NCBI GenBank assembly: GCA_022410635.1
Contig: JAJVDF010000207.1
Span: 1,132,768-1,196,767 of the forward strand
Length of the DNA: 64,000 nucleotides
From: Tretioscincus oriximinensis
Lineage: Eukaryota; Chordata; Lepidosauria; Squamata; Gymnophthalmidae
Direction: 5' to 3'
The notes below the pieces were generated by a model that was not told the DNA's origin, did not search any database, and saw only the letters and a list, made by a program, of their open reading frames with translations. Shown here in pieces: positions 56,641 through 64,000 of this stretch. Numbering within the stretch: the stretch's first letter is position 1; the number at the start of each line of letters is the position of its first letter. A program made the position numbers and the translations under genes.

Positions 56641-56759
56641 TTCCATAAAAGCTGTAAGCTCTCAGAACCTCATGGGATCTGTAGGCACAATGCATGGGAA
56701 AGAGAAGTTTCCCTGCTGTATTTGAAGAAAAAAAAAGTCCTCTGTAGTGCAGCAATAGG

Positions 56760-57475
56760 AAATTGTGCAAGAACCCTGCACATATACGGGATTTTAGGCA
56801 TTTAAGCCTTCTGTTTCTGTTTCCAGGATGACACCTTAATGATGGGTGGGACTAGAAGTCACGTGGTCAAAAAAGGCCTTAAACAAAAAATGGGCAGGGC
56901 CAGGCCATGAGTTTTTGCATGGGTTTCAGCGTTTGATTTTATACCATCACTGCTGTAGAGATTTTTAGAAATTTCACTATAAAAGACAGTAGTCTGGATG
57001 CAGGCCAAGATTTGGCCAGGCCAGTCACGCAGCTGCACCTCAGGTGCTGACGTAAACTACTTGAGAGAGAAAGTGCAGGGTGATTTCTGAGGGCATTTTT
57101 AAGATGGAAAAAATGTGTCCTACATGGCAAAAAAATACAGTATATAACAAAATAGTCCAATTTGGTGCATACAAAAGGAAGCTTAGGGACAGGATAATCA
57201 AACCCTCTTTGAGATTTACATTAAAATTTTCTTTAGTCCTAAAGAAAGAGCTTGATCAAAACCTCTGATTCAGTTCAATCTTCAAGACTGAAGAATGTCT
57301 AAAAGTAAATGTGTGACCCGGGTGAAAAAGGAAAAGCTACGAGGTAGGAAATACATTGAGCACATATAAAATCTGAAAAGGAAACAAATGGTAAGGGTTG
57401 ACAACTATATATCAAGGGATGATATCACAAGTGGCAAGAACTTTTACAGGTCACAATTTCTTTAAGATAAATGAA
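56760..57475. other. Unassigned
   Basis: At 56975-57005 CACTATAAAAGACAGTAGTC and TGGATGCAGGCC resemble 21610-21645, a probable decayed MITE end. No gene. Confidence 0.4.
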
Positions 57476-57479
57476 TACA

Positions 57480-57815
57480 AAAATGAAAGTTACGCCTTAC
57501 TGGATCAAGCTACAATCCATCTGGATCCAACACTAACTCACAGAGTGGCCAAGTAATTACTTTTGGATCTCTCAAGCAAAAGATGAAGGTAAAACCTTCA
57601 CCTGCTCTCAAGCCTGTGAAAATAGCCTTTAGAAGCGACCAATTTGTGTTTTCCATCTGGAGGACACACCCAACCATCAATTTTAGTACTCATTGATCCA
57701 CCTGCCTTCCTTGAACTGACCTAATTCTTTATTAAAGCTCTCCAGGTTGATTACTCTCACTACCTCTTCTAAGAATAAATTCCGCACACCGATAACCCAC
57801 AGGATTGAAAAACTA
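57480..57815 (-). mobile_element. CR1-T LINE 3' end, old copy
   Basis: Strongly diverged: GCCTTACTGGATCAAGCTAC, CACAGAGTGGCCAAGTAATT, then the reversed ORF2 end (57683-57790, LFLEEVVRVINLESFNKELG). The octamer terminus is lost. Confidence 0.8.
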
Positions 57816-57837
57816 AATACGAAAGGAACACAAAATC

Positions 57838-57957
57838 CTTGTTGCACTGGGTGACGGCTCATCAAGGCCAGGCTCCTCCTCCTCCTTCTTCCAATCTCAC
57901 AAAGTGGCCTACAAATTTGGCCAGCCTGAGATCTTTGGGTATAGGGTGGGGTATAAG
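57838..57957 (+). mobile_element. SINE-B remnant (3' tail)
   Basis: GGCCAGCCTGAGATCTTTGG and GTATAGGGTGGGGTATAAGT are the SINE-B tail; the preceding GGGTGACGGCTCATCAAGGC may be its body. It feeds directly into the microsatellite. Confidence 0.7.
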
Positions 57958-58396
57958 TATGTATGTATGTATGTATGTATGTATGTATGCATGTATGCAT
58001 GTATGCATGTATGCATGTATGCATGTATGCATGTATGCATGTATGCATGTATGCATGTATGCATGTATGCATGTATGCATGTATGCATGTATGCATGTAT
58101 GCATGTATGTATGTATGTATGTATGAATGTATGAATGTATGAATGTATGAATGTATGAATGTATGAATGTATGTATGAATGAATGTATGAATGAATCAAT
58201 CAATGAATCAATCAATGAATCAATCAATGAATCAATCAATGAATCAATGAATCAATGAATCAATCAATGAATCAATGAATCAATCAATGAATCAATGAAT
58301 CAATCAATGAATCAATGAATCAATCAATGAATCAATGAATCAATCAATGAATCAATGAATCAATCAATGAATCAATAAATAAATAAATAAATAAAT
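57956..58396 (+). repeat. 440-bp compound tetranucleotide microsatellite
   Basis: Successive zones: (GTAT), then (GTATGCAT)n for about 120 bases, (GTAT), (GAATGTAT)n, then higher-order units of AATC and AATG for about 180 bases, then (AATA). Neighbouring zones differ by single substitutions within a 4-mer. All overlapping open frames (IHTY, MYVC, DSLI repeats) are artefacts. It starts at a SINE-B tail, the probable seed. Confidence 0.97.
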
Positions 58397-59300
58397 TTCT
58401 TCTGGGCATCTCAAACAAAAACACAGACAAAACTTTCACTAGTTCTTCATCCTCTGGAAACATTCTTTAGAGACATCCTGCCAGTCTCTCCAAGGTGAAT
58501 ACATTCCTACACATCAGTTCTAGCAATGTGGATACACGTGGTCCCCATGAATCAGTCACTTTCTCAAAACTATTCAAGCTGATTGCTGCCATCATATCCT
58601 CTGGCAGTAAATTCCATAGACTAAGGATCTTCTGAGGCTGTGTTCTCACTAGGGAAAACCATGGGAGCAAAAGCTGTGTTGCCTATAATCCACAGTGGGA
58701 GTGCTTTTGAGATGTGTCATTCGCAAAGCAACACATGACCGGAACAAAATTATCTCCCTCCATTTTGCTTTTACCTCTGAGGAGGCAAAAGTGGTTCTTC
58801 AAGNTTTTTTTGTTGGGTTCTAGTTGTGCACAAAACTAAACATCTGTATATCTGTATTAATTTGTGTAGTTATGGATTTGAGCAAGACGAAGCAGAACGC
58901 AGAAAGAGGACACTCTGAAAACAGATTATCTAACTAATACGGTTGTTAACTCCAGAATCTTGTGTATACAATGAAACAGACCTGAAATGAAACTGGAAAT
59001 GGTAGAAAACAGCGGAGGGATCTGAATTCACTTTGCAGTTCTCAAAGTCGCTGCTTTCACCCCTGTGAGAATGCAGCTGATTGAATAAATATTTCCCATT
59101 GTCAGTTCTAAGGTTCCTTCCAATCAGCTTCACAGAGTGTCTCCTGGGTCTAGTGTAGTATGATGGGAGGGAAAAAATCGGTTATCCACCATATCCACCT
59201 CAAGCATGATTTTATACGCTACAATCAAACCAACTCTTAAGTGCCATCTTTCAAGGTTGAAGAAGCCTAGGAAATGCAGCCTGATTTTGAAGGGAAGGGA
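58397..59300 (-). mobile_element. CR1-T LINE split by an R5 (H3) element
   Basis: 58397-58635 and 59078-59300 join into one CR1-T stretch: CTCTGGCAGTAAATTCCATA, AAGGATCTTCTGA then TTGAATAAATATTTCCCATT, TCCAATCAGCTTCACAGAG and AGCATGATTTTATACGCTAC. Only one TGA remains when the insert is removed. In-frame stops throughout. Confidence 0.85.
58636..59077 (+). mobile_element. R5/H3 element (PIF/Harbinger-like?) nested in CR1-T
   Basis: Ends GGCTGTGTTCTCACTAGG and, reverse-complemented, GCTGCATTCTCACAGGGG; TGA flanks both sides (58633-58635 and 59078-59080). The continuity of the surrounding CR1-T makes the borders firm. The interior is homologous to 31156-31800. There is no transposase. A 3-bp duplication supports PIF/Harbinger, but TGA is not the usual TWA target. 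Confidence 0.8.
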
Positions 59301-59920
59301 TTTCTTCAGTATTGTTTCGTGCTACTACTCTAATTTCTAGGAACAAAACAATGAAATTAACAAATTATTTTCTATGCATGGATGAGCTGTTCGTCAAACT
59401 GTCTATATGTAGGTGGTTGTAGATTAACACTTGAATAAAAAATAAATCTCAGACTGCAATTTTAACACTTACTCAGAAGTAAGTGTCATTTGAAACCAGT
59501 GGAACCGCATGTTTTCTATTAAGTATCCACAGGATTGCAGTACGGAACTAAGGAGACCTGGGTTCAAACACTGGTTGCATCATGAACCTTGTCAAATACC
59601 TCCCAGACAATAATTACTTTTTCATTGTTCTGAGGATATAATTAGTAACTATACGTAAAATGCTGTGATCCTTTTAAAAGAATAGCTGGCCATAAGTTGA
59701 ATCAATTTAGGATTAGATTTTAACTAAAAGCATTTGATTGATAAATTGGAAGATTTATAAGTTGCTGCTAAGTTGTAAAAGAAAGAATGAATGAAAGAAA
59801 GAAAACAAGGGACAAAATAAAAATATCAGACCTGAATCCTTCATGAGGATACAAACTGGGAAGGAGTACTATCTTGTAATATCTTAGGACAGGCCCATAA
59901 CTGCCATTGGTGTTACTGTG
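59301..59920. other. Unassigned
   Basis: AT-rich, no recognised family or gene. Confidence 0.4.
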
Positions 59921-59923
59921 TTA

Positions 59924-60670
59924 CAGATGAAACCTCTTTATAAAGAACCCTTTCATAACAAAATTTTCAATGTAACAAACAAATTAGGAAGTCCTGGCAG
60001 AACACCATTGAGAGCAATGTAAAAATGCCCCCATAAAAAGAACCTCATTGTAACAAAAGTTTCAGTATAACAAACTGCTTTTTGTGGCCCTGCCCATTCT
60101 GCAAGACTATTGCAACAAACCAAAGTACAGGAGGTAAAGGGCATTCAGTATGAAGTAAGATTTTTAAAGTGGCAGCCAAGATTTTCAAACCACCAATGAA
60201 TGGCAGGATTAAATCTTCAGAATCCAATGGATGATTGGGTCCTATGTAAAAGTAAATACATTTACCCTGGCGATATGGAAAGTAAAGCGATTTGCAAGAT
60301 AACATTTTTGCAATTGTTTTTGACATTTACAAATGTGTTAAGACTGAAAGAATCTAGGTTGTCCCCAATGAGTCTCATTCTAGGCTGTATTTTGGAATAA
60401 GGGCCTGACATTGCTAGTGTAGACTATGCATGTGGATGGCCAAGCTCTGTACTGAGATATAGCCCAGAACAAAGCTCAGTGGGGACAGAGTTAAAGTAGT
60501 TCTTGCAATGGTTTCTGGCATTTACTTTTTTTTGCAATGGTATCTGGTATCTTAAAGTGTATTACTGTGATAACTAGTTTTTTTGCATTGGTTTCAGTAT
60601 AACAAAGTTTCATCAATAACATATACATTTTTCTGGTCCCTTGGAGTTGGTTATAAAGAGATTTCACCTG
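59924..60670. mobile_element. pogo/Tigger-like non-autonomous element
   Basis: Ends CAGATGAAACCTCTTTATAA and, reverse-complemented, CAGGTGAAATCTCTTTATAA (two differences in 20), each bordered by TA (59922-59923, 60671-60672). The subterminal region repeats TATAACAAA-type words. TA target and CAG ends with CCTCTTTATAA fit the pogo/Tigger branch of Tc1/mariner. The internal open frames (60045-60326, 60491-60748 minus) show no DDE motif. An H2 MITE is nested at 60357-60490. Confidence 0.85.
60357..60490. mobile_element. H2 MITE nested in the pogo-like element
   Basis: Inverted ends GGTTGTCCCCAATGAGTCTC and, reverse-complemented, CTCTGTCCCCACTGAGCTTT. Inside, TATTTTGGAATAAGGGCC and GATATAGCCCAGAACAAAGC correspond to the 6.8 kb copy. 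Flanking trinucleotides CTA and TTA agree in two of three bases. Confidence 0.75.
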
Positions 60671-60744
60671 TATTGTGTCAAATATTGGTAGTTCATTGCT
60701 GGTTCTTTGAAATATCAAGTCGAGAAAAAAGTGATTTCCCTCCC

Positions 60745-60815
60745 TCAAGATGCAACAGGCATTAGAAGCTTCACCTGGTGAAAATTCTATCCCACAATTT
60801 TATCTGGTAATCCTA
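60745..60815 (-). repeat. R3 fragment
   Basis: AAGATGCAACAGGCATTAGA, AGCTTCACCTGGTGAAAATT and TTTTATCTGGTAATCCTAT match one half of R3. Confidence 0.6.
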
Positions 60816-60857
60816 TCCCAGCCAGAATTTTCATGAAATGGGGAAAGGACAGATAAA

Positions 60858-60888
60858 AATTTAAGAGATTGAAATAATCTCTTAAATT
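60858..60888. repeat. Perfect 13-bp hairpin
   Basis: AATTTAAGAGATT, loop GAAAT, AATCTCTTAAATT. It is AT-rich, with no transcription context and no T-run terminator. Confidence 0.9.
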
Positions 60889-60974
60889 GCCTCAAAAGTG
60901 CTATTTGCAGTCATTCTATTACCTGATTGCCTTCCGATATCAAGAAACAATATGAGATACAGACAAAAACCTAT

Positions 60975-61232
60975 TATTTTATTTATTTATTTGTACTTGT
61001 ATCCCGCCCTATACCCGAAGGTCTCAGGGTGGCCAACCATAGGGTGGCGCACATAGCTTTTGTTGCTTTCTTCACAAGAGACACCCTGTGGAGTAGGTGG
61101 GGCTGAGAGAGTTCAAAGAACCGTGACTGGCACAAGGTCACCCAGCTGGCTTTCGTGCAGGACTGGGGAATCAAACCGGGAGACTACCAGGTACAAGTCC
61201 AACACTCAACCACTACATCAAACTGGCTCTCA
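60975..61232 (-). mobile_element. SINE-B full-length copy
   Basis: Reversed: (TTTA) tail, GTATCCCGCCCTATACCCGA, AGGTCTCAGGGTGGCCAACC, body, B-box region GGAATCAAACCGGG and head CACTACATCAAACTGGC. Confidence 0.93.
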
Positions 61233-62125
61233 CTCCTATTAGACACTAAAAACAATTTCCTGCTTACCTTCATATCTAATAAAGAGCTTAGTTGATCAAT
61301 CTGAACAAGTCTACAGGTAGTCAGCCAAGCACTCTGTTGTTTTTAAAATGTTTGGTTGGCCACCTGGAGAACTCATGCAAGTGTCCACCAGAAAATGAAA
61401 GTAGCAAGAGCTATTATAGGAAATAGCTTATGAAGAAACTGAAGAAGCTTTTGAAATGCTTGGAAAGATGCTGACCTTAATGTACAATTTCTATGTGTTT
61501 TGGTCTTAGATTGCATTGTTGAATGGATTCATCTTGCATTCTTTGTCAAAGCCCCATTCCCTTTGAGCTAGACCTCAGCGCAAGAAATATAAAATGACTC
61601 ATAGTCACATATCAAAGTTAAATAGTATAGTAAGCTCTCCGAATCCCATCCCTTGTGTTAATGGCTGAGTTCAGCTGATCATCCAAAATGAGTAATCCCC
61701 AGGATCCATTGTGGTTCTGTTTTCCTCTCAGCTTTTTCTCTGCCTCAGTCCAACTCTCACTTTTAAATCAGAACAGATCTATGGTTTGGAAGTGGCTCCC
61801 GATTCTGATTAAAAGCTCAAAAGCTAAACAACATTTGCAAACTCTGATGTCATGGAAAAATATAGCTAAGGATAACGGGCACTAAAGAACAAATGTGTAG
61901 ATGAAAGAAAACAAGCTATTCTTGATCTTGTATCACAGTAATGATTTGGATTCCTTAATTTTTTTTTTAAAAAAACCATTAATTATGCATATAACAAATT
62001 ATGTGGCAATACATAAGAAATGCTTCCCTATATTATCTTATATCTAAATTCCTTGCATATTAAGTTCAGTAGCTCAGCAGAAACCTAAAGCAAAACTTCT
62101 TTTCCTGTTCAAGTAAAAATTCCCA
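61233..62125. other. Unassigned
   Basis: No family or gene recognised; the open frame at 61688-61885 has no domain. Confidence 0.4.
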
Positions 62126-62129
62126 TAAA

Positions 62130-62285
62130 AATGGATAAAGTTTTGCACCTTCATTGGGTGTGAAAAAGTGACAAACTCCCCACCACCACTGATGCAGCAG
62201 GCATTTAAAGTTTCGTGTGGTGAAAAGTCCTCTCTTCTATAGCCATTAAAAGTTCAGAGCTTCAACAAAGATTTTATGTGTGAAT
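62130..62285 (-). repeat. R3 palindromic repeat
   Basis: GATAAAGTTTTGCACCTTCA, TTGGGTGTGAAAAAGTGAC, GTTTCGTGTGGTGAAAAGTC, TTCTATAGCCATTAAAAGTT and AGATTTTATGTG match copy 2 at 50160. Confidence 0.65.
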
Positions 62286-62499
62286 GCTGTATTCAAACAT
62301 CCTGCAGGATGCTGAATGGTGTAACGCACAAACTATGAAACCATTTGGTGCCTTGGGCATATTTGGTATTTTGAGCCTATATAAGGAGCTTTATCATCCA
62401 GTTACGTCTTTTCTTTGAAATACAAATGAGAGCTTTCAAGGTGATAAGATGTTTAAAACTTCCCGAGTTCAAGGTAACTTTTTTCCCCCCAACCTTCTT

Positions 62500-62780
62500 T
62501 CAGGCAGTNGTACAGAGGTTAAGAACAATGGTCTTCCAACACAGAGATCGGAATTTGCGACATCATGTGTNTGCTATGGAGAGGACTGAGCCCCCTCTGC
62601 TGGCCTCAGCTTCTGCCAACCTAGCTGTTCAAAAACAAGTATTGTAAGTAGATCAATACAATCCACCACGACATGGTGGGGGTAGATAGATGTAGGCTGG
62701 GTGAAAAATTGTTTGTGAGTCATACTGAATTCCTTTGGGTGAGAAGGGCAGGGTATAAAAACCCAGTCCTTCTTCTTGTT
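62500..62780 (+). mobile_element. SINE-A copy
   Basis: Head AGAGGTTAAGAACAATGGTC (A box damaged by an N), core CAGCTTCTGCCAACCTAGCT and GTTCAAAAACAAG, the closest of all copies to the published Sauria-SINE core wording, then GACATGGTGGGGGTAGATAG, GGCAGGGTATAAAAACCCAG and TTCTTCTTG. Confidence 0.87.
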
Positions 62781-62907
62781 GTGGAAATCATCTTGCAGTC
62801 TTATGAGAAAGAAAGTATAAGGGTATGGCTGCATAGCATGTTCTTCATGCTCTGATGAACCTCTTCAGAGAGATGTTGGGCAGTGTTGGTGCTGTCCCAG
62901 AACAGAC

Positions 62908-63190
62908 TATTATTTATTTGTTTGTTTGTTTGTTGTTTGTTGTACTTATATCCTGCCCTATACCCCAAGGTCTCAGGGCAGCCAACCATGGGGGGAAGGG
63001 GGGCGCACATAGCTTTTGTTGCTTTCTCCACAACAGAACCTTGTGAAGTAGGTGGGACTGAGAGAATTCTAAAGAACTGTGACTAGCCCAAGATAAGCCA
63101 GCTGGCTTTCATGGAGGAGTGGGGATTTGAACCAGGAGACTACCAGATAAGAGTCCAATATGCTAACCCACTACACCAAACTGGCTCTCA
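62908..63190 (-). mobile_element. SINE-B full-length copy, downstream member of a head-to-tail pair
   Basis: (TTTG)n tail, TATATCCTGCCCTATACCCC, AAGGTCTCAGGGCAGCCAAC, body with AGAGAATTCTAAAGAACTGT, head CCACTACACCAAACTGGC. It abuts the tail-less copy at 63190-63372; both share the derived ATAAGAGTCCAA and GACTAGCCCAAGAT. Confidence 0.92.
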
Positions 63191-63372
63191 TAAAAACTTT
63201 GGTTGCTTTCTCCAGAACAGACACCTTTTGAAGTAGGTGGGGCTGAGAGAGTTCTAAAGAACTGTGACTAGCCCAAGATCACCCAGCTGGTTTNCTGGAG
63301 GTGTGTGCAATCAAACTGGGAGACTATCAGATAAGAGTCCAACACTTTAAGCACTACACCAAATGGGCTAGG
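63190..63372 (-). mobile_element. SINE-B, tail-less upstream member of the pair
   Basis: Begins inside the body (TTTGGTTGCTTTCTCCAGAA) without the L2-type tail and runs to a head GCACTACACCAAATGGGC. Its body is closer to the adjoining copy than to the other SINE-Bs in the window by shared variants. Confidence 0.88.
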
Positions 63373-63507
63373 TAGGGAATGCCTTTTTTCCAGGTCAGCA
63401 GATTACTCTAGCCTGGTATTATTCAATTTGGAATATTATTCCACTCCCCACACCAGTGTGAAATCATCCAATGACAGACTCTATTCTCTTAGCTAATGGT
63501 AGTGATT
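63373..63507. other. Unassigned spacer
   Basis: Short spacer between the SINE-B pair and the L1 poly(A) side; nothing recognised. Confidence 0.4.
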
Positions 63508-64000
63508 TTTTTTTTTAATATTTTATTTTAACCAAACAATCAAAACAAGTACATAACATAGAAAACAGAACATATAACATAGACAATTACATAAACAAGA
63601 ACAAAACCCTATCCCACCCTCCCCAGGAGATCATTACATTCTATTCATATCATAGTTACTATAACAGTCTTGCGTCTGATACCATAGCGATAGTATGTGC
63701 CAGGGTAGCATTTCTATTAAAATTAACACCAATGGCTAATAGTTTCTGCCAGTTTCTTTCCCAAGTGGATCTCTGTAGAACGCCAATTTTTATAAGACGT
63801 TTTTCTCTTAACACGTCAAATATCAGAAATTCCGACAGGTAGTCGTACCATTGGCTTAATAGCCATTTACTTTTATCCTTCCATCCTCTAGCCAGAGTAA
63901 GCTGGCCTGCCCATATTGATCTCTCAATTATATATTTATCGGAAGGATGTATGTCCGCGGTTCTGTACATCAATAGCAGGGAAGAGTTTTTAACCAGATT
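63508..64000 (-). mobile_element. L1 LINE 3' end, continues past the window
   Basis: The T tract at about 63508-63520 is the reversed poly(A) tail. The minus frame 63659-63973 encodes DIHPSDKYIIERSIWAGQLT, LARGWKDKSKWLLSQWYDYL, SEFLIFDVLREKRLIKIGVL and ends at a stop, as expected for the ORF2 C-terminus of vertebrate L1. The frame is open to the window edge side, so this copy is less decayed than the others. The RT domain, if present, lies to the right of the window. Confidence 0.82.

Larger units (their letters stand above)
56110..56745 (+). repeat. R4 repeat, copy 2 with two nested insertions
   Basis: 56110-56203 and 56284-56400 match 20990-21300 (TTTTTCCTGCTGAATTTAGG, GCAGCCTCAAAC). A Tc1-type MITE interrupts it at 56204-56281 and a fold-back repeat follows at 56418-56640. 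From 56650 to 56740 a second partial R4 unit appears (CATGGGAAAGAGAAGTTTCC, CTGCTGTATTTGAAG). The origin of R4 is unknown. Confidence 0.65.

Noticed and set aside
57683..58239. Long open frames with IHTY/MYVC/DSLI repeat proteins on both strands
   Set aside because: They are translations of the tetranucleotide microsatellite at 57956-58396, open on many frames because the units contain no stop.
57956..58396. CRISPR-like regular repeats
   Set aside because: The periodicity is 4-12 bp without unique spacers, and the genome is vertebrate.
59501..60800. Possible promoter or gene in the region with several open frames
   Set aside because: The frames fall in the pogo-like element and its nested H2; none shows a transposase DDE signature or a host protein domain.
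2207..63294. Scattered single N positions as a biological signal
   Set aside because: They fall in both repeats and unique DNA and look like ambiguous consensus calls, not a sequence feature.
1..64000. A new defence, biosynthetic or signalling system
   Set aside because: No coding cluster exists in the window; everything legible is transposable-element or simple-repeat DNA.

Overview
This window looks like intergenic or intronic DNA from a squamate reptile, most likely a lizard. The evidence is the repeat content. There is a tRNA-derived SINE whose body matches the Sauria-SINE core, a second squamate-type tRNA SINE, CR1-type LINEs ending in 8-bp 3' repeats, L2-like and L1 LINE ends, and many short palindromic DNA transposons. 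I cannot name the family or species. Scattered single Ns indicate a draft consensus.

I found no host protein-coding exon, no functional tRNA or rRNA, and no CRISPR or prokaryotic feature. The long open frames are transposon remnants (the best is the 238-codon CR1-type ORF2 C-terminus at 12599-13315, minus strand) or translations of simple repeats. Names such as SINE-A, SINE-B, CR1-T, H1-H3 and R3-R5 are local labels used only in this answer.

Layout. 0-7 kb: SINE-A, a CRE/ETS-motif repeat, CR1-T, an L1 3' end, an H1 MITE carrying an L2-like insertion, a CR1 3' end and an H2 MITE. 8-18 kb: a polypurine tract, SINE-B, CR1-T, L2, a fold-back repeat with a 15-bp target duplication, the long CR1-T copy, a tRNA-like 76-mer, and an L2 split by SINE-A. 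20-30 kb: R4, SINE-As, an L1, a GC-rich hAT-like element and two CRE/ETS repeats. 31-41 kb: R5, two SINE-As of a distinct subfamily, CR1-T, L2, microsatellites and a second H1. 42-54 kb: a SINE-B lacking its tail, CR1-T with a nested insert, a young hAT element, R3 copies and a CRE/ETS element with inverted ends. 56-64 kb: a Tc1-type MITE and a fold-back repeat inside R4, a roughly 440-bp compound microsatellite, CR1-T split by R5, a pogo-like element carrying H2, several SINEs, and an L1 at the right edge.

The clearest interaction is parasitism between elements. SINE-B and the L2-like LINEs at 6062-6314 and 17150-17930 end in the same 3' tail, which suggests the LINE machinery mobilises the SINE. 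Several insertions have identifiable target duplications, and nested insertions give a partial relative chronology. I did not find a convincing new biological system. The best leads are the Sauria-like SINE body joined to a different 3' tail, the fold-back retro-insertions, the tail-less SINE-B variant, TE-borne CRE/ETS motif clusters, and single-copy AT-rich blocks with paired TAATTA sites.
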